Assembly: GCA_964537685.1 (NCBI GenBank)
Contig: CAZICM010000040.1
Location: 20,663-84,662 of the forward strand
Length of the DNA stretch: 64,000 nt
Direction of reading: 5' to 3'
Source: CAZICM01 sp964537685
GTDB taxonomy: Bacteria > Myxococcota_A > Polyangia > Polyangiales > Polyangiaceae
In this document: positions 44,529 through 53,588 of the stretch, one piece after another
How positions within the stretch are numbered: position 1 is the stretch's first letter
How the letters are laid out: every line of letters begins with the position of its first letter
Position numbers and translations under genes: made by a program
Notes under the pieces: model-generated
The model's database searches: none
Told to the model about the DNA's origin: nothing
Seen by the model: only the letters and a program-made list of their open reading frames with translations

Positions 44529-44700
44529 CGGTAAAGCCTCTTGTTTGCCTAACGTGTTTGACCGGGCAATGCCAAATCTTTTATGTTCTTTTTTTGTTGA
44601 TATGCCGTCCCGAAGACCCGCGCACAAGGCTCTGAACCTTTATGGACGGCTTCAATAAAACAGCTCGCCGTGCTGTGTGGATGGTGGAGGCACATTTCGA

Positions 44701-46164
44701 ATGAAGGCCTGGTATCGCTTTTTAGCGCAATCTTCGATCGCGGCGGCCTTGGTCGGAGCTGTCTTCGCGGCATGCGCCGAGGGAACCGATTTTGAGGAGA
44801 CCGCGCCCGTCCCTCAAAATGATGGGGGAACGACTTCAACCGGCATTCCCAAGGGCGAAATCGGCGGGCCTTGTGATGTGCAGGCAGATTGCAAGGATAG
44901 CGATGCAACCTGCACGCAGGTCGGTGTGAATAAGGTGTGCACCAAGCCTTGTCCGCCTACCTGTCCTCAAGGAACGTATTGCTCGATTATTCAAGGCGAT
45001 CCGATATGTGTGCCGAATTTGGGGCAGATGTGCCTTCCCTGCACCGGTTCGGTGGATTGCAAGAATCCTTCGGATGAATGTTTGACTTCGCCTTTCGGCG
45101 ATAAATTCTGCGCGATCGACTGCACGACGATTCCGCTTTGTCCCAATGGTTTTACCTGCATGGCGGCCTCGGATTATTTGTCCAGCGGCGGGATGGGCTC
45201 GAGCAGCGGCGGGAACGGAGGCAATGGCGGCGGCGGAGGTGCGGGTGGTGGTTCCGATGCGGGTTCGCCGCCTCCTCCTGTGGGTGTGCCTTATAAGTTT
45301 TGTGTGCCCAGCGGCGGGCTTTCGTGTCCCTGCAACGATAAGCGCGACGGTGTGAAGCGTTCGTGCAAAGTCGAAAATGCGGATGGAGTGTGCACAGGTT
45401 CGGAAAGCTGTGACGGTGCAGCATCCAAGTGGGTGGGCTGTACCGCGAAGACGCCGACGGCCGAGGTGTGCAACGCCGTGGACGACAATTGCAATACGGT
45501 GGCCGATGAGTCCGATCCGAATTCGATGTGTATGGCGGAAGGTCCGCCGCCGCCTCACGCAGGATGGCAATGCAAGGCGGGCATTTGTTCGGTTGCGCCT
45601 TGTGAGGCCGGGTGGGTGGCCTATCCGCAGACGGGTGTTCCAGAGGATGGCTGCCCTTGTCAGGTTGAGATGGGCGAGCCCAATGATTCTTGTGGAGCGG
45701 CGACGAATGCGGGCCAGGTGAGCGATTCAGGCGGTTCGCTTTCGATTTCAGGCACGCTCTCGAGTGATTCCGACGTGGATATGTGGGTGTTCAATACCGT
45801 GGACGACGCTCAAGCGGGAACGAATGCCTATCATGTGAGCATCGATTTCACGGCGCCGATGCCGAACGATGAATTTGTGATGGCGGTGATGCGGGGCGAT
45901 CCATGCATGGATGCGCCGGGCGGCGCGGCTTCCGAGATTACGTCGTATGACTGGTGCGTGGATGGAAGCTTTAACGGGCCGAATGGAATGATGGGTGAAG
46001 GTCCGTGCGGGCCTCAGAGCGCTGTGCACTGCGCGAATCATTCGTCGGTGTATTACGTTCGCGTATCGCGCAAGGCGGGTGCCGTGGGTTCGTGTACGGG
46101 TTACTCCATCACGGTGACGGCCCAAGGCGGCGATGCGTGTGATTTTTCCAAAGCGTGTCCCTGA
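44701..46164 (+). CDS. MopE-like Cys-rich lipoprotein
   Basis: 487 residues. Signal peptide with lipobox VFAACAEG. Cys-rich modules follow: CDVQADCKDSDATCTQ, CTKPCPPTCPQGTYC and CLPCTGSVDCKNPSDECL. A Gly/Ser-rich linker (residues about 165-205) precedes a MopE-type motif CNAVDDNCNTVADESDP (the CDGxDNDCDGxxDE class). The C-terminal 150 residues start EPNDSCGAATNAGQVSDSGG and look like a pre-peptidase (PPC-type) beta-sandwich, with DSDVDMWVF. Probably a surface or outer-membrane protein; metal binding by the Asp/Cys motif is plausible. It lies 24 bp before an acyl-CoA dehydrogenase gene. Confidence 0.82.
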   Translation: MKAWYRFLAQSSIAAALVGAVFAACAEGTDFEETAPVPQNDGGTTSTGIPKGEIGGPCDVQADCKDSDATCTQVGVNKVCTKPCPPTCPQGTYCSIIQGDPICVPNLGQMCLPCTGSVDCKNPSDECLTSPFGDKFCAIDCTTIPLCPNGFTCMAASDYLSSGGMGSSSGGNGGNGGGGGAGGGSDAGSPPPPVGVPYKFCVPSGGLSCPCNDKRDGVKRSCKVENADGVCTGSESCDGAASKWVGCTAKTPTAEVCNAVDDNCNTVADESDPNSMCMAEGPPPPHAGWQCKAGICSVAPCEAGWVAYPQTGVPEDGCPCQVEMGEPNDSCGAATNAGQVSDSGGSLSISGTLSSDSDVDMWVFNTVDDAQAGTNAYHVSIDFTAPMPNDEFVMAVMRGDPCMDAPGGAASEITSYDWCVDGSFNGPNGMMGEGPCGPQSAVHCANHSSVYYVRVSRKAGAVGSCTGYSITVTAQGGDACDFSKACP

Positions 46165-46188
46165 ATCGCTGGCATACACTGCGCCGCG

Positions 46189-47325
46189 ATGGATATCGAT
46201 TTCAGCGAAACCCAGCAGCTTATTGTTCAAACCGCGCATGATTTCGCCGAACGGGTGATCCGGCCCGCGGCTGCCGAACTGGATCGCACAGAGAAATTTC
46301 CGCGCGAGATTCTTCAAGGGCTGGCGGATCTCGGGCTCCTGGGTGTGAATGTGCCGGCATCGCTTGGAGGCGCGGAAGCGGGTGTTGTCGCTTATGCGCT
46401 GGCGATGATGGAAGTGAGCCGCGCATGTGCGTCGACGGCGGTGACGATGGCCGTGACGAATATGGTGGCCGAGGTGATTTCGCGTTTTGGAACGGATGAG
46501 CAGCGGCAGAAACACGTTCCCAGGCTTACGTCGGGCGAATACTGGGCGGGCGCGTTTGCGCTGAGCGAGCCCGAGGCGGGGAGCGATCCGGGGGCGATGC
46601 GGACGACGGCGGAGCGCGCCAGGAATGGCTGGGTGCTCAATGGCGAGAAGCAGTGGATTACGAGCGGCGCGGAGGCGGGTGTGCTCGTGGTGTGGGCGCG
46701 CACGGGAGGCCCTGGAACGAAGGGGATTTCTGCGTTTTTGGTGGAGGGCGGCACCGATGGGCTGAAGCCTGGGAAGCCCGAGGACAAGATGGGTTTGAGG
46801 GCATCGAAGACCGTGCCTTTAACCTTTGAAAACTGCTGGATTCCGGATGATGCGATTTTAGGCAAGGAGGGCGAAGGTTTTAAGATTGCGATGATGGCGC
46901 TGGATGGGGGCCGCATTGGGATTGCATCGCAGTCGATAGGAATCGCGACGGCAGCGCTGGAAGAGGCTGCGGAGTATGCGAAGCAGCGCAAGCAGTTTGG
47001 GGTGCCGATTGGGGATTATCAGGCGATTAAGTGGATGCTCGCGGATTCGAAGACGGAGCTCGAGGCGGCCAAGCAGTTGACGTTTAGGGCAGCGTTTTTG
47101 AAAGAAGAGGGACGGGCATTTTCGCGCGAAGCATCGATGGCGAAGTTGTTTGCGAGCGAGGCGGCGAACCGCATTTGCGGACGCTGTCTGCAGGTTCACG
47201 GCGGATATGGTTTCGTGAAGGATTTCGCGGTGGAGCGGCATTACCGCGATGTGCGCGTGACGACGATTTATGAGGGGACGAGCGAGATTCAGCGGACGGT
47301 GATTGCCCGTTTTGAGCTGAAGTAA
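46189..47325 (+). CDS. Acyl-CoA dehydrogenase
   Basis: 378 residues with the full family architecture: helical N-terminus (QTAHDFAERVIRPAAAELD), FALSEPEAGSDPGAM, VLNGEKQWITSG, GGRIGIASQSIGIA, and the C-terminal QVHGGYGFVKDFAVERHYRD and IYEGTSEIQR. The Glu of YEGT is the usual catalytic base of the short-chain and related members. FAD-dependent alpha,beta-dehydrogenation of an acyl-CoA in the cytosol; chain-length preference unknown. It and the acyl-CoA dehydrogenase at 48307 are paralogues. The convergent small membrane-protein gene begins right after its stop. Confidence 0.95.
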   Translation: MDIDFSETQQLIVQTAHDFAERVIRPAAAELDRTEKFPREILQGLADLGLLGVNVPASLGGAEAGVVAYALAMMEVSRACASTAVTMAVTNMVAEVISRFGTDEQRQKHVPRLTSGEYWAGAFALSEPEAGSDPGAMRTTAERARNGWVLNGEKQWITSGAEAGVLVVWARTGGPGTKGISAFLVEGGTDGLKPGKPEDKMGLRASKTVPLTFENCWIPDDAILGKEGEGFKIAMMALDGGRIGIASQSIGIATAALEEAAEYAKQRKQFGVPIGDYQAIKWMLADSKTELEAAKQLTFRAAFLKEEGRAFSREASMAKLFASEAANRICGRCLQVHGGYGFVKDFAVERHYRDVRVTTIYEGTSEIQRTVIARFELK

Positions 47326-47481
47326 TTACCAGCGTAAGAGCATGACGAGTGCGGTGATGATGACGGCGATAATCACCGCCACCACGATTACGCGGCCCAG
47401 GATGGGCTTGACCCACTTCCAGAAGAGAAGCTTCATCAGCTTCCACAGCAGCCCTAAAATTTCTCGGATGATTTTGCTCAC
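47326..47481 (-). CDS. Small single-span membrane protein, 51 residues
   Basis: A short frame overlooked by length cut-offs, from GTG 47481 to TAA at 47326-47328. AAGGTGAG lies four bases before the GTG. The N-terminal half is basic and amphipathic with Trp residues (LLWKLMKLLFWKWVKP); the C-terminal half is a membrane helix of Val/Ile/Ala (RVIVVAVIIAVIITALVML) ending LRW. It fills the gap between two genes. No homologue known to me. Its stop codon directly abuts the stop of the acyl-CoA dehydrogenase gene on the other strand. Confidence 0.6.
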   Translation of the reverse strand: MSKIIREILGLLWKLMKLLFWKWVKPILGRVIVVAVIIAVIITALVMLLRW

Positions 47482-47573
47482 GGGCTCACCTTAGCAGCCA
47501 ATCCGCCGAGTAGAGCTTGGAGCGGCGGGGCTTCACAATTTTTTACAATGGGCGGGGGCGGGAGAGCGGAAGC

Positions 47574-48296
47574 TCAATCGATGGTGAGCACAACTTTGGC
47601 GTCGAAGCTTCCCGGCGAGGCGTATTTCAAGCCGTTCAGCGTATCGACGACACAGGCAACGGCGGCCTCGCCTTTTTCATCGGCGGCCGAAACACCTACA
47701 CTTTGAGCCTTGCCTTCGGTGTTCACATACACCGTTGCTTTCATCGGGCCTGTGCCGGCATCGGAACGGCATTGAGACAGCTTGCTTTTGCCTTCTTTTT
47801 GATAGGCATCGCCAATCTGATCGGGCCGCCATTCGATGGGCATGCGCTCGTCGCCGCCGGGCTCGAAGACAAAACTATTTTCCGCAAGGCCCTCCTCGCC
47901 GTCGATGGGCTTGGGCCAGGTTTGGCTTTTGAGCACGTCAAGCATGCAGTTTTCGGTCGCCCGATCGCCCAGGTTTGAATCCTTGACGTAGACCCAGCGC
48001 ACCGTCCCGTCGTTGCGGACTCGGATTTTAAACCTGATTTCACCGGATAAATACGATAGCCGCTCGGTGCCTTTTCCGTAACAGGCCACGAGCCGCTTCG
48101 ATGCCTGCTCGAAGGCGCGTTTGACTTCGCCTTCGTCAAGCGCGCCGATTTCGGCCGCAATGCCCATGCTTTTGCGCTTGGGCTGATCGTCGCTGCCGGA
48201 ACCGCTGTTGTCCGGCGTATGCGTGACTTCTTGACCGCCGCCGCACGCCGAAAGACCAATGAAGAGTGCGGCGGCTATCGCTGTGTGCTTGTGCAT
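47574..48296 (-). CDS. AgmX/PglI-like lipoprotein
   Basis: 240 residues from ATG 48296. Signal peptide IAAALFIGLSACGGG. After a Ser/Asp-rich linker come two related sections, each with a conserved pair of Cys residues: EVKRAFEQASKRLVACYGKG...CMLDVLKSQTWP and QKEGKSKLSQCRSD...CVVDTLNGLKYA. This tandem layout, with IRFKIRVRNDGTVRWV strands, is typical of the myxobacterial AgmX/PglI C-terminal domain family. Function unknown, possibly periplasmic. It precedes (in transcription direction follows) the second acyl-CoA dehydrogenase gene by 10 bp. Confidence 0.75.
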   Translation of the reverse strand: MHKHTAIAAALFIGLSACGGGQEVTHTPDNSGSGSDDQPKRKSMGIAAEIGALDEGEVKRAFEQASKRLVACYGKGTERLSYLSGEIRFKIRVRNDGTVRWVYVKDSNLGDRATENCMLDVLKSQTWPKPIDGEEGLAENSFVFEPGGDERMPIEWRPDQIGDAYQKEGKSKLSQCRSDAGTGPMKATVYVNTEGKAQSVGVSAADEKGEAAVACVVDTLNGLKYASPGSFDAKVVLTID

Positions 48297-48306
48297 GATG
48301 CGTACC

Positions 48307-49449
48307 CTAACGAAGAACATTGCCTGCGATCACCAGGCGCTGGATTTCACTCGTGCCTTCATAAATCTCGGTGATGCGGGCGTCGCGGTAGTGCCGTTCG
48401 ACGGGATATTCGGTGACATAGCCATATCCGCCATGAATCTGAATCGCCTTGTGGGTCACGCGGGTGGACATTTCAGAGGCGTAGAGTTTGGCCATGGCGC
48501 TTTCCGCCGTGTGTTTGACGCCTTTGTCCTTCAAGGCGGCGGCACGGAGCGTAAGCAGGCGGGCCGCTTCAAACTCGGTCGCCATATCGGCGATCATGAA
48601 TTGGATGGCCTGAAGCTTTGAGATTGTGCTTCCAAACGCCTTGCGTTCCTTGGCGTACTCGATGGCGCGTTCGTGTGCGGCGCGCGCGATGCCAAGCGCC
48701 TGGGATGCGATGCCAATACGGCCGCCGTCCAGTGTCATCATCGCGACTTTGAAGCCCTGGCCTTCTTCGCCGAGCATGTATTCCCTGGGAACGCGTACGT
48801 TTTCAAAGAAGATCGAACATGAATGCGCGGCTTTGATGCCGAGTTTTTCGTCGTGAGGCGCGAGGGAGAAGCCGGGCATGTCGCGGCGGACGATGAGGGC
48901 CGTGTGCTTTGGTCTATCGGGGTGAGGCTCGGAGATGGCGAACACAATGATGTGCTCGGCGTGAGGGCCGCATGTGATGAAGTTTTTTGAGCCGTTGAGA
49001 ATGAAGCTTCCATCGCCTTGTTTTTCGGCGACGGTGAGCATGGTGCGCGCGTCGGAGCCGCTCGCCGGTTCGGTAAGGCCGAAGGCGCCCAGGATTTTTC
49101 CCGATGCGGTGGGCTTTAGAATTTCGGCCTTTTGAAAGTCGTTTCCGAATTTGTAGAGCGGGTCGCAGAACAGGGAGTTGTTTACGCTCATGATCACGCC
49201 GCAGCTCGCACAGGCGCGGCTGATCTCTTCCATGACGAGCACGTAGCTAATGTTGTCGAGGCCCGCACCGCCGAATTCTTCGGGAATGGCGAGCCCCATA
49301 AAGCCGAGCTCGGCCATTTGAGAGACGATTTCCCAAGGCCATCGGGCTTTTTTATCGAGCTCGGATGCTTTGGGTTCAATTTCCCGCTTGGCGAAATCGC
49401 GTGCGGTTTGCTGAACGAGGGTTTGTTCTTCGGTGAGGTTGAAATTCAT
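48307..49449 (-). CDS. Acyl-CoA dehydrogenase, second copy
   Basis: 380 residues with the family motifs EEQTLVQQTARDFAKREIEP, FGLTEPASGSDARTM, FILNGSKNFITCG, GEEGQGFKVAMMTLDGGRIGIAS, IQIHGGYGYVTEYPVERHYRDA and EIYEGTSEIQR. The Glu of YEGT should be the base. It resembles butyryl-CoA/isovaleryl-CoA class enzymes, but the chain length is not assignable. Transcribed minus; the AgmX-like lipoprotein gene follows after 10 bp. The start ATG 49449 has no better alternative. Confidence 0.95.
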   Translation of the reverse strand: MNFNLTEEQTLVQQTARDFAKREIEPKASELDKKARWPWEIVSQMAELGFMGLAIPEEFGGAGLDNISYVLVMEEISRACASCGVIMSVNNSLFCDPLYKFGNDFQKAEILKPTASGKILGAFGLTEPASGSDARTMLTVAEKQGDGSFILNGSKNFITCGPHAEHIIVFAISEPHPDRPKHTALIVRRDMPGFSLAPHDEKLGIKAAHSCSIFFENVRVPREYMLGEEGQGFKVAMMTLDGGRIGIASQALGIARAAHERAIEYAKERKAFGSTISKLQAIQFMIADMATEFEAARLLTLRAAALKDKGVKHTAESAMAKLYASEMSTRVTHKAIQIHGGYGYVTEYPVERHYRDARITEIYEGTSEIQRLVIAGNVLR

Positions 49450-49535
49450 GAAACGCCGTTTGATGAAGGGGTTGCGGTGGGGTTGCGCTTTTCCTACGGC
49501 TTGGCTTTGACTGCAAGCGTTGTTGTAGGCGGCAA

Positions 49536-50588
49536 TTAAAAGCTTCCAACGATGGTAAATCCACCGCCGCCGGGACCCAGTGCAGGCAAGATTTTCGCGC
49601 TGGGCGCGGCAGGTGCCTGGGTGTCTTCATCGGAGGATGGACGCGATAAGAAAAATAGCGTGATGCCCGCTCCCAATGCGGCGGCTCCAATCCCAAACCC
49701 CAAGGTGGACACCAAAGCCTTGGTCTTTGCGCCTTCGATAATATCGAAGCCTTCTTTGGAGCAGAGTTTGTCGGGGCACATCGGATCGGCTTTGTTTCGA
49801 TCGCTCCAGGCTAAACCGCCAAAAATAGCGCCCGTCGCGATAGCCGCTAAGCCAACGCCTCCAACGGCATAACTGGCGATGCGCAGGCCGGATGTTCCGC
49901 CCGAAGTATTTCCAGAGGAGGATGTTCCGCCATTTTCATCGGATTGAACGAGCGGAGGAACCGAAACCAATTTTTCGTCCGATCCAAGTCCAATGGTGAT
50001 CGTCTCGGTCCAGCTTTGATAACCGGGCGCCGAGGCTTCGAGCTTGTGTTCGCCGGGATCGACAAAAATAGGTTCGCCCAAGTTGGATGCGCCGATTTCC
50101 AATCCATTGCGCTTGACGATCAATCCAGGGGTGGATGCCGCGTGAATGCGCAATTTGGGCAATTTGGGTTCTAATGCGGCGACTCGCTCATTGGCGGTGG
50201 CAACCCGATCAGATTGACCTTGTTTTTCGGCGAGTGCCGAGGCGGCTTTGTAGGTGGCCCAAGCGCTTGCGGGGCGATTTGTTTTTTCGTAGCAGCTCGC
50301 CAAGTTGAGGAGTGTGCCGGAGGAAGGATCGGCCTTTTGACTATCTTCGAATTTAGGACATGCCTTTTCGAATTGTCCCGCATTCATCAAGTCGACGCCT
50401 TGATGAAAGAGGGCATCGGCCAAAGCTTCTTTGCCTTGAGCGCCGGCCGTATTGGCTGACAATAGGATCAAAATGAAAGCGGATGCGCGCAGGCAGGATG
50501 TGATGTTGGCGAAACGTTTCTCCGCGCTCGGGCTGAGATCGGTTCCGGTCATTGGATCGAATTCATCGTGTCTTCGAAAGGACGCCAT
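49536..50588 (-). CDS. TPR plus PEGA-like exported protein
   Basis: 350 residues. The N-terminus has an internal signal region (SCLRASAFILILLSANTAGA); ATG 50588 or the ATG at 50552 can start it. Residues about 55-145 form two or three TPR-like helices (LFHQGVDLMNAGQFEKACPKFE, TLLNLASCYEKTNRPASAWATYKAA). A beta domain follows with PGLIVKRNGLEIG and FVDPGEHKLEASAPGYQSW, matching the PEGA motif. Near residue 235 and again near 300 are two hydrophobic helices (GGVGLAAIATGAIFGGLAW and LGFGIGAAALGAGITLFFL). This arrangement is typical beside myxobacterial Ser/Thr kinases; it overlaps the kinase gene by up to 26 bp. Confidence 0.8.
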   Translation of the reverse strand: MASFRRHDEFDPMTGTDLSPSAEKRFANITSCLRASAFILILLSANTAGAQGKEALADALFHQGVDLMNAGQFEKACPKFEDSQKADPSSGTLLNLASCYEKTNRPASAWATYKAASALAEKQGQSDRVATANERVAALEPKLPKLRIHAASTPGLIVKRNGLEIGASNLGEPIFVDPGEHKLEASAPGYQSWTETITIGLGSDEKLVSVPPLVQSDENGGTSSSGNTSGGTSGLRIASYAVGGVGLAAIATGAIFGGLAWSDRNKADPMCPDKLCSKEGFDIIEGAKTKALVSTLGFGIGAAALGAGITLFFLSRPSSDEDTQAPAAPSAKILPALGPGGGGFTIVGSF

Positions 50589-52350
50589 GATTCTCTTGCC
50601 GGGATGCGCTGGGCGAGGCCGTGGGGATGGCCTTTAGCGCACCGGTTTTTAAGGTCGGAGTGGGAGAGGTGTGAGGAATTTGTAGAGGAGCCGCGACGCT
50701 GAGAAGGGGGGCGGCTGTGGATGCCGTGGATTCGGCGCCGGCTGGGGCCGATATTTTTGCGGCCGATTCGGCGGCTGCAGGTGCCGTCGCGGAGGCTGCG
50801 GCCGCGGGGCTCTGCAGGGGTGTCACGACAACGCCGCTGGAGCTGGCGGCAGGGTTGTTGTTTTCGGGGCTTGGCCCGCCGGCATGCTCGGCCTTCGAGC
50901 CTGAAAATACCCAGATCAGCACACCTGCCGCGAGAGCCGCGATGCAAGCGCCGCCGACGATAATGAATGCGATTGGGCTGCCCGGTTTTTTCGTTGCTTG
51001 AGGTAGTGATGGGCGCCGTTCGGAAGAGACGCCTACCGATGTGGAAAAACCAGGCGGAGGAGGAGGCGCGGATGTTGCGATGGGAATCGGAGGCGCGGGC
51101 GCGGAAGCTCGGGTCATGGCCGCGATGGGTTCAGTGCCAAAAGGTCCCTGTTGTGTGAGAGAGGGCCGGGCTGAGGCGCCTTCCATCGAGGTGAATGTGC
51201 GGGGAGGAGGGAGCGCGGTGACGGCAGGCACATGGGCAACGCCGGTTTGAGCGGCCGGGCCATAACCGTAGGGCAGAGGATCGGTGGTCTGCTGGTGGGC
51301 GTTGGTGACAGGGTAAACCGGGGAGGCTCGGTTTAATGCGGTGGCCTGGCCCGGTCCGAGGACGGGCGAATTCGCGGGCGGTACGGAAGGATAGGAAGGC
51401 CGTGGAGGCAGTGGAAGCTCGACGCCGGCCATTCTTAGGATTCGTTCGATGGTGGGTCTTGAACGTTCGGGCGCAAAGGGCGCAAGGGCGCTGACGAACT
51501 CGGCCACCGTTTGATAGCGATAGGCTTTGTCGCGCGCGAAAGCTTTGTGAACGACGGCTTCGAGCGGCTGTGGAATATCCGGGCGCAGCTCGCGCAGCTC
51601 GCGCGGCGCTCCCATCAGGACGTTTGCGCAGAGCTGAGGCAGGGTTTCGGCGAAGAAGGGCTGCGTGCCGGTGAGCAGTTCGAAGAGCGAAATGCCGAGC
51701 GCGTAGATATCTGTGCGGTGATCGACAGAGCGCGTTTGCTGCATTTGCTCGGGCGACATGTAGAGCGCAGAACCCATGGCGGCACTGGTGCGCGTGAGAT
51801 TGTCGACACCATCCATGCGTTTGGAGATGCCGAAATCCAAGACTTTGATCAGCGGTGTGCCATCGGGGCGGCGCGTCAGAAAGAGGTTTGCGGGCTTGAT
51901 ATCGCGGTGGATGATGCCGTGGCCGTGAGCTTCGGCGAAGGCTTCGCATCCTTGGATGATGTAGTCGGCGGCATCCGCAACAGAGAGGACGCCGCATTTC
52001 TCGATTAGGCGGGAAAGGTCCTGGCCCTCGAGGAATTCCATGACCATGTACGGGGAGCCGTTATCGAGCGTTCCGACATCGGACACGCGCGCGACATGTT
52101 CGCTTTTGATTTTGACCGCTGCCCTCGCTTCGCGAAGAAATCGCTCGACGGCCTCGGGGTTTTTTATGCTTTCTGGAAGCAGGAATTTCAGCGCAACGCG
52201 CTCATGAAGGGCGAGATGGCTGGCCTCGACCACAACGCCCATCCCTCCTTTTCCAAGCACGCGGTCGACGCGATATTTGCCCGCGAGCACCGCGCCGACG
52301 TGCGTCGGAAGCTCAGCGTCTTGTTGGGGGGGGGCGCCGGAGACTGCCAC
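50563..52350 (-). CDS. Transmembrane Ser/Thr protein kinase
   Basis: 595 residues. Kinase domain residues 20-280: GKGGMGVVVEASH, HERVALKFLLPE (Lys), HRDIKPANLFL near 145, DFGISKRMD and the GSALYMSPEQ segment. A Pro/Ser/Ala-rich linker of about 150 residues precedes a single membrane helix near 450-470 (IAFIIVGGACIAALAAGVLIWVF). The periplasmic tail is Ala/Ser/Pro-rich low complexity with no domain, so ligand sensing is not evident. Cytosolic kinase anchored in the inner membrane. Coupled to the downstream TPR-PEGA gene. Confidence 0.92.
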   Translation of the reverse strand: MAVSGAPPQQDAELPTHVGAVLAGKYRVDRVLGKGGMGVVVEASHLALHERVALKFLLPESIKNPEAVERFLREARAAVKIKSEHVARVSDVGTLDNGSPYMVMEFLEGQDLSRLIEKCGVLSVADAADYIIQGCEAFAEAHGHGIIHRDIKPANLFLTRRPDGTPLIKVLDFGISKRMDGVDNLTRTSAAMGSALYMSPEQMQQTRSVDHRTDIYALGISLFELLTGTQPFFAETLPQLCANVLMGAPRELRELRPDIPQPLEAVVHKAFARDKAYRYQTVAEFVSALAPFAPERSRPTIERILRMAGVELPLPPRPSYPSVPPANSPVLGPGQATALNRASPVYPVTNAHQQTTDPLPYGYGPAAQTGVAHVPAVTALPPPRTFTSMEGASARPSLTQQGPFGTEPIAAMTRASAPAPPIPIATSAPPPPPGFSTSVGVSSERRPSLPQATKKPGSPIAFIIVGGACIAALAAGVLIWVFSGSKAEHAGGPSPENNNPAASSSGVVVTPLQSPAAAASATAPAAAESAAKISAPAGAESTASTAAPLLSVAAPLQIPHTSPTPTLKTGALKAIPTASPSASRQENHGVLSKTR

Positions 52351-52458
52351 GAGTAGGTTGGACGATCATTGTCGTAATTTGCCGGGGCCGCAAGGCGCCT
52401 TTCTTGTCTGGAGTGAGTACGCCGATTGAGGCTTTTATAAGGCGCGGCGCGCCTGCCA

Positions 52459-53493
52459 TTAGCACCCTGACGGTGAGCTGGCCGATGGGATTGGAATCAT
52501 CTCATCCCAACCGTAGCGCTTGAGATAATTGCGCCAAACGCCTTCGCAATGCGGGCTATAGCGGCATGTTTGACAGGTATCGCGCTTGTCGCGCTCGGCA
52601 TCATCGAGATCTTGGCGGGTTACGAGAACAAGTCCTTTGCCTTTGCCGTCCTGGGCCCTGTCCGGCTGAACCGCGCTTGTTCGGGCGGCTTGGGTCTCCA
52701 GATCGAAATGCCGATAGCGTTCGACATAACCGCGGTTGAAGTCGGGAATGCCTTCGGTGGTGCAGAGGGGAATGTCGACGAGAAAGGCTTTGGGCTGGAT
52801 ATCTCCGGCCTGCGCGGCGCGCGAAAGAAAGTCTCTGAAGACCGATGCGATTTCGGTGTAGCGGGGAAAGATCTGTTCGAAAAATGTATCGGCGCGGCCA
52901 TTGGCCTGCATCACGTTAAAGACGACTTGATCGACGCCGTGCTCACGCAAGAACGCATAGATCTCAAACAGATGCGGCAGGTTGCGATCGGTGATGACGG
53001 TCGATGTGTGAAGCTCGATGCCAAAGCGCTTGAGCTTCGCGATGGCATCGATGCCTGCCATGGTTTGCTCAAAGCTTTCGGGCGTTCGAGTCAGACCTTC
53101 GTGCAGCTTCTTTGTGTGGCCGTGAATGGACACGTAGAAGCGGTTCATCCCCGCTTTGGCGAGCGCGACGGCGTAAGGCACATGGCTGAGCCTGCGGCCG
53201 TTGGTCATGATGCTGATCCGCCGAAAACCCAAGCCTTTTGCCCAGCCGACGAATTCTGGAAGCTCTGGGCGGGTCGTGGGTTCGCCCGAGGTAAAGCACA
53301 CTTCTTCCGCATTCCTGTGGTTTTCAAGAATCCACCGGACGCGCTCCCGGGTCATGGCCGAGTTGTTGATGTAGCGGCCGTCCCGGTCTTCTTCCATGCA
53401 GAAGATGCAATTGTTGTTGCATATCGCGCCGATGGATATGTGAACGCGTTCCGCTTGATTTTGAAGCCGTTCAACGATGCTGGGCTCGGCCAT
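52459..53493 (-). CDS. Radical SAM protein with C-terminal Cys cluster
   Basis: 344 residues from ATG 53493; the frame to 53544 also has an ATG-like start but no better support. The 4Fe-4S/SAM motif CNNNCIFC is C25, C29, C32. Following are CFTSGEPTTRPEL, ISIMTNGRRLSHV, and the FYVSIHGHTKKLHEGLTRT block. The C-terminus has CQTCRYSPHCEGVW (C307, C310, C316), a SPASM-like auxiliary cluster site, and ends SSPSGC. Its closest relatives in this window are the two genes at 56038 and 57858. The substrate is unknown. No precursor peptide gene is adjacent. Confidence 0.87.
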   Translation of the reverse strand: MAEPSIVERLQNQAERVHISIGAICNNNCIFCMEEDRDGRYINNSAMTRERVRWILENHRNAEEVCFTSGEPTTRPELPEFVGWAKGLGFRRISIMTNGRRLSHVPYAVALAKAGMNRFYVSIHGHTKKLHEGLTRTPESFEQTMAGIDAIAKLKRFGIELHTSTVITDRNLPHLFEIYAFLREHGVDQVVFNVMQANGRADTFFEQIFPRYTEIASVFRDFLSRAAQAGDIQPKAFLVDIPLCTTEGIPDFNRGYVERYRHFDLETQAARTSAVQPDRAQDGKGKGLVLVTRQDLDDAERDKRDTCQTCRYSPHCEGVWRNYLKRYGWDEMIPIPSASSPSGC

Positions 53494-53588
53494 CGGGCGA
53501 CACCTGTAAATGCGATCGTCATTGAAGAGGTGCCGCAAGGTCAACGCTGATTCGAATCAATCGCGGCTCTTCCCTGGGCAGGCGCGGG

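Noticed and set aside
52549..53550. 333-codon frame on the + strand
   Set aside because: It is the antisense of the radical SAM gene at 52459-53493, whose motifs are clear; the opposite frame is a composition effect.
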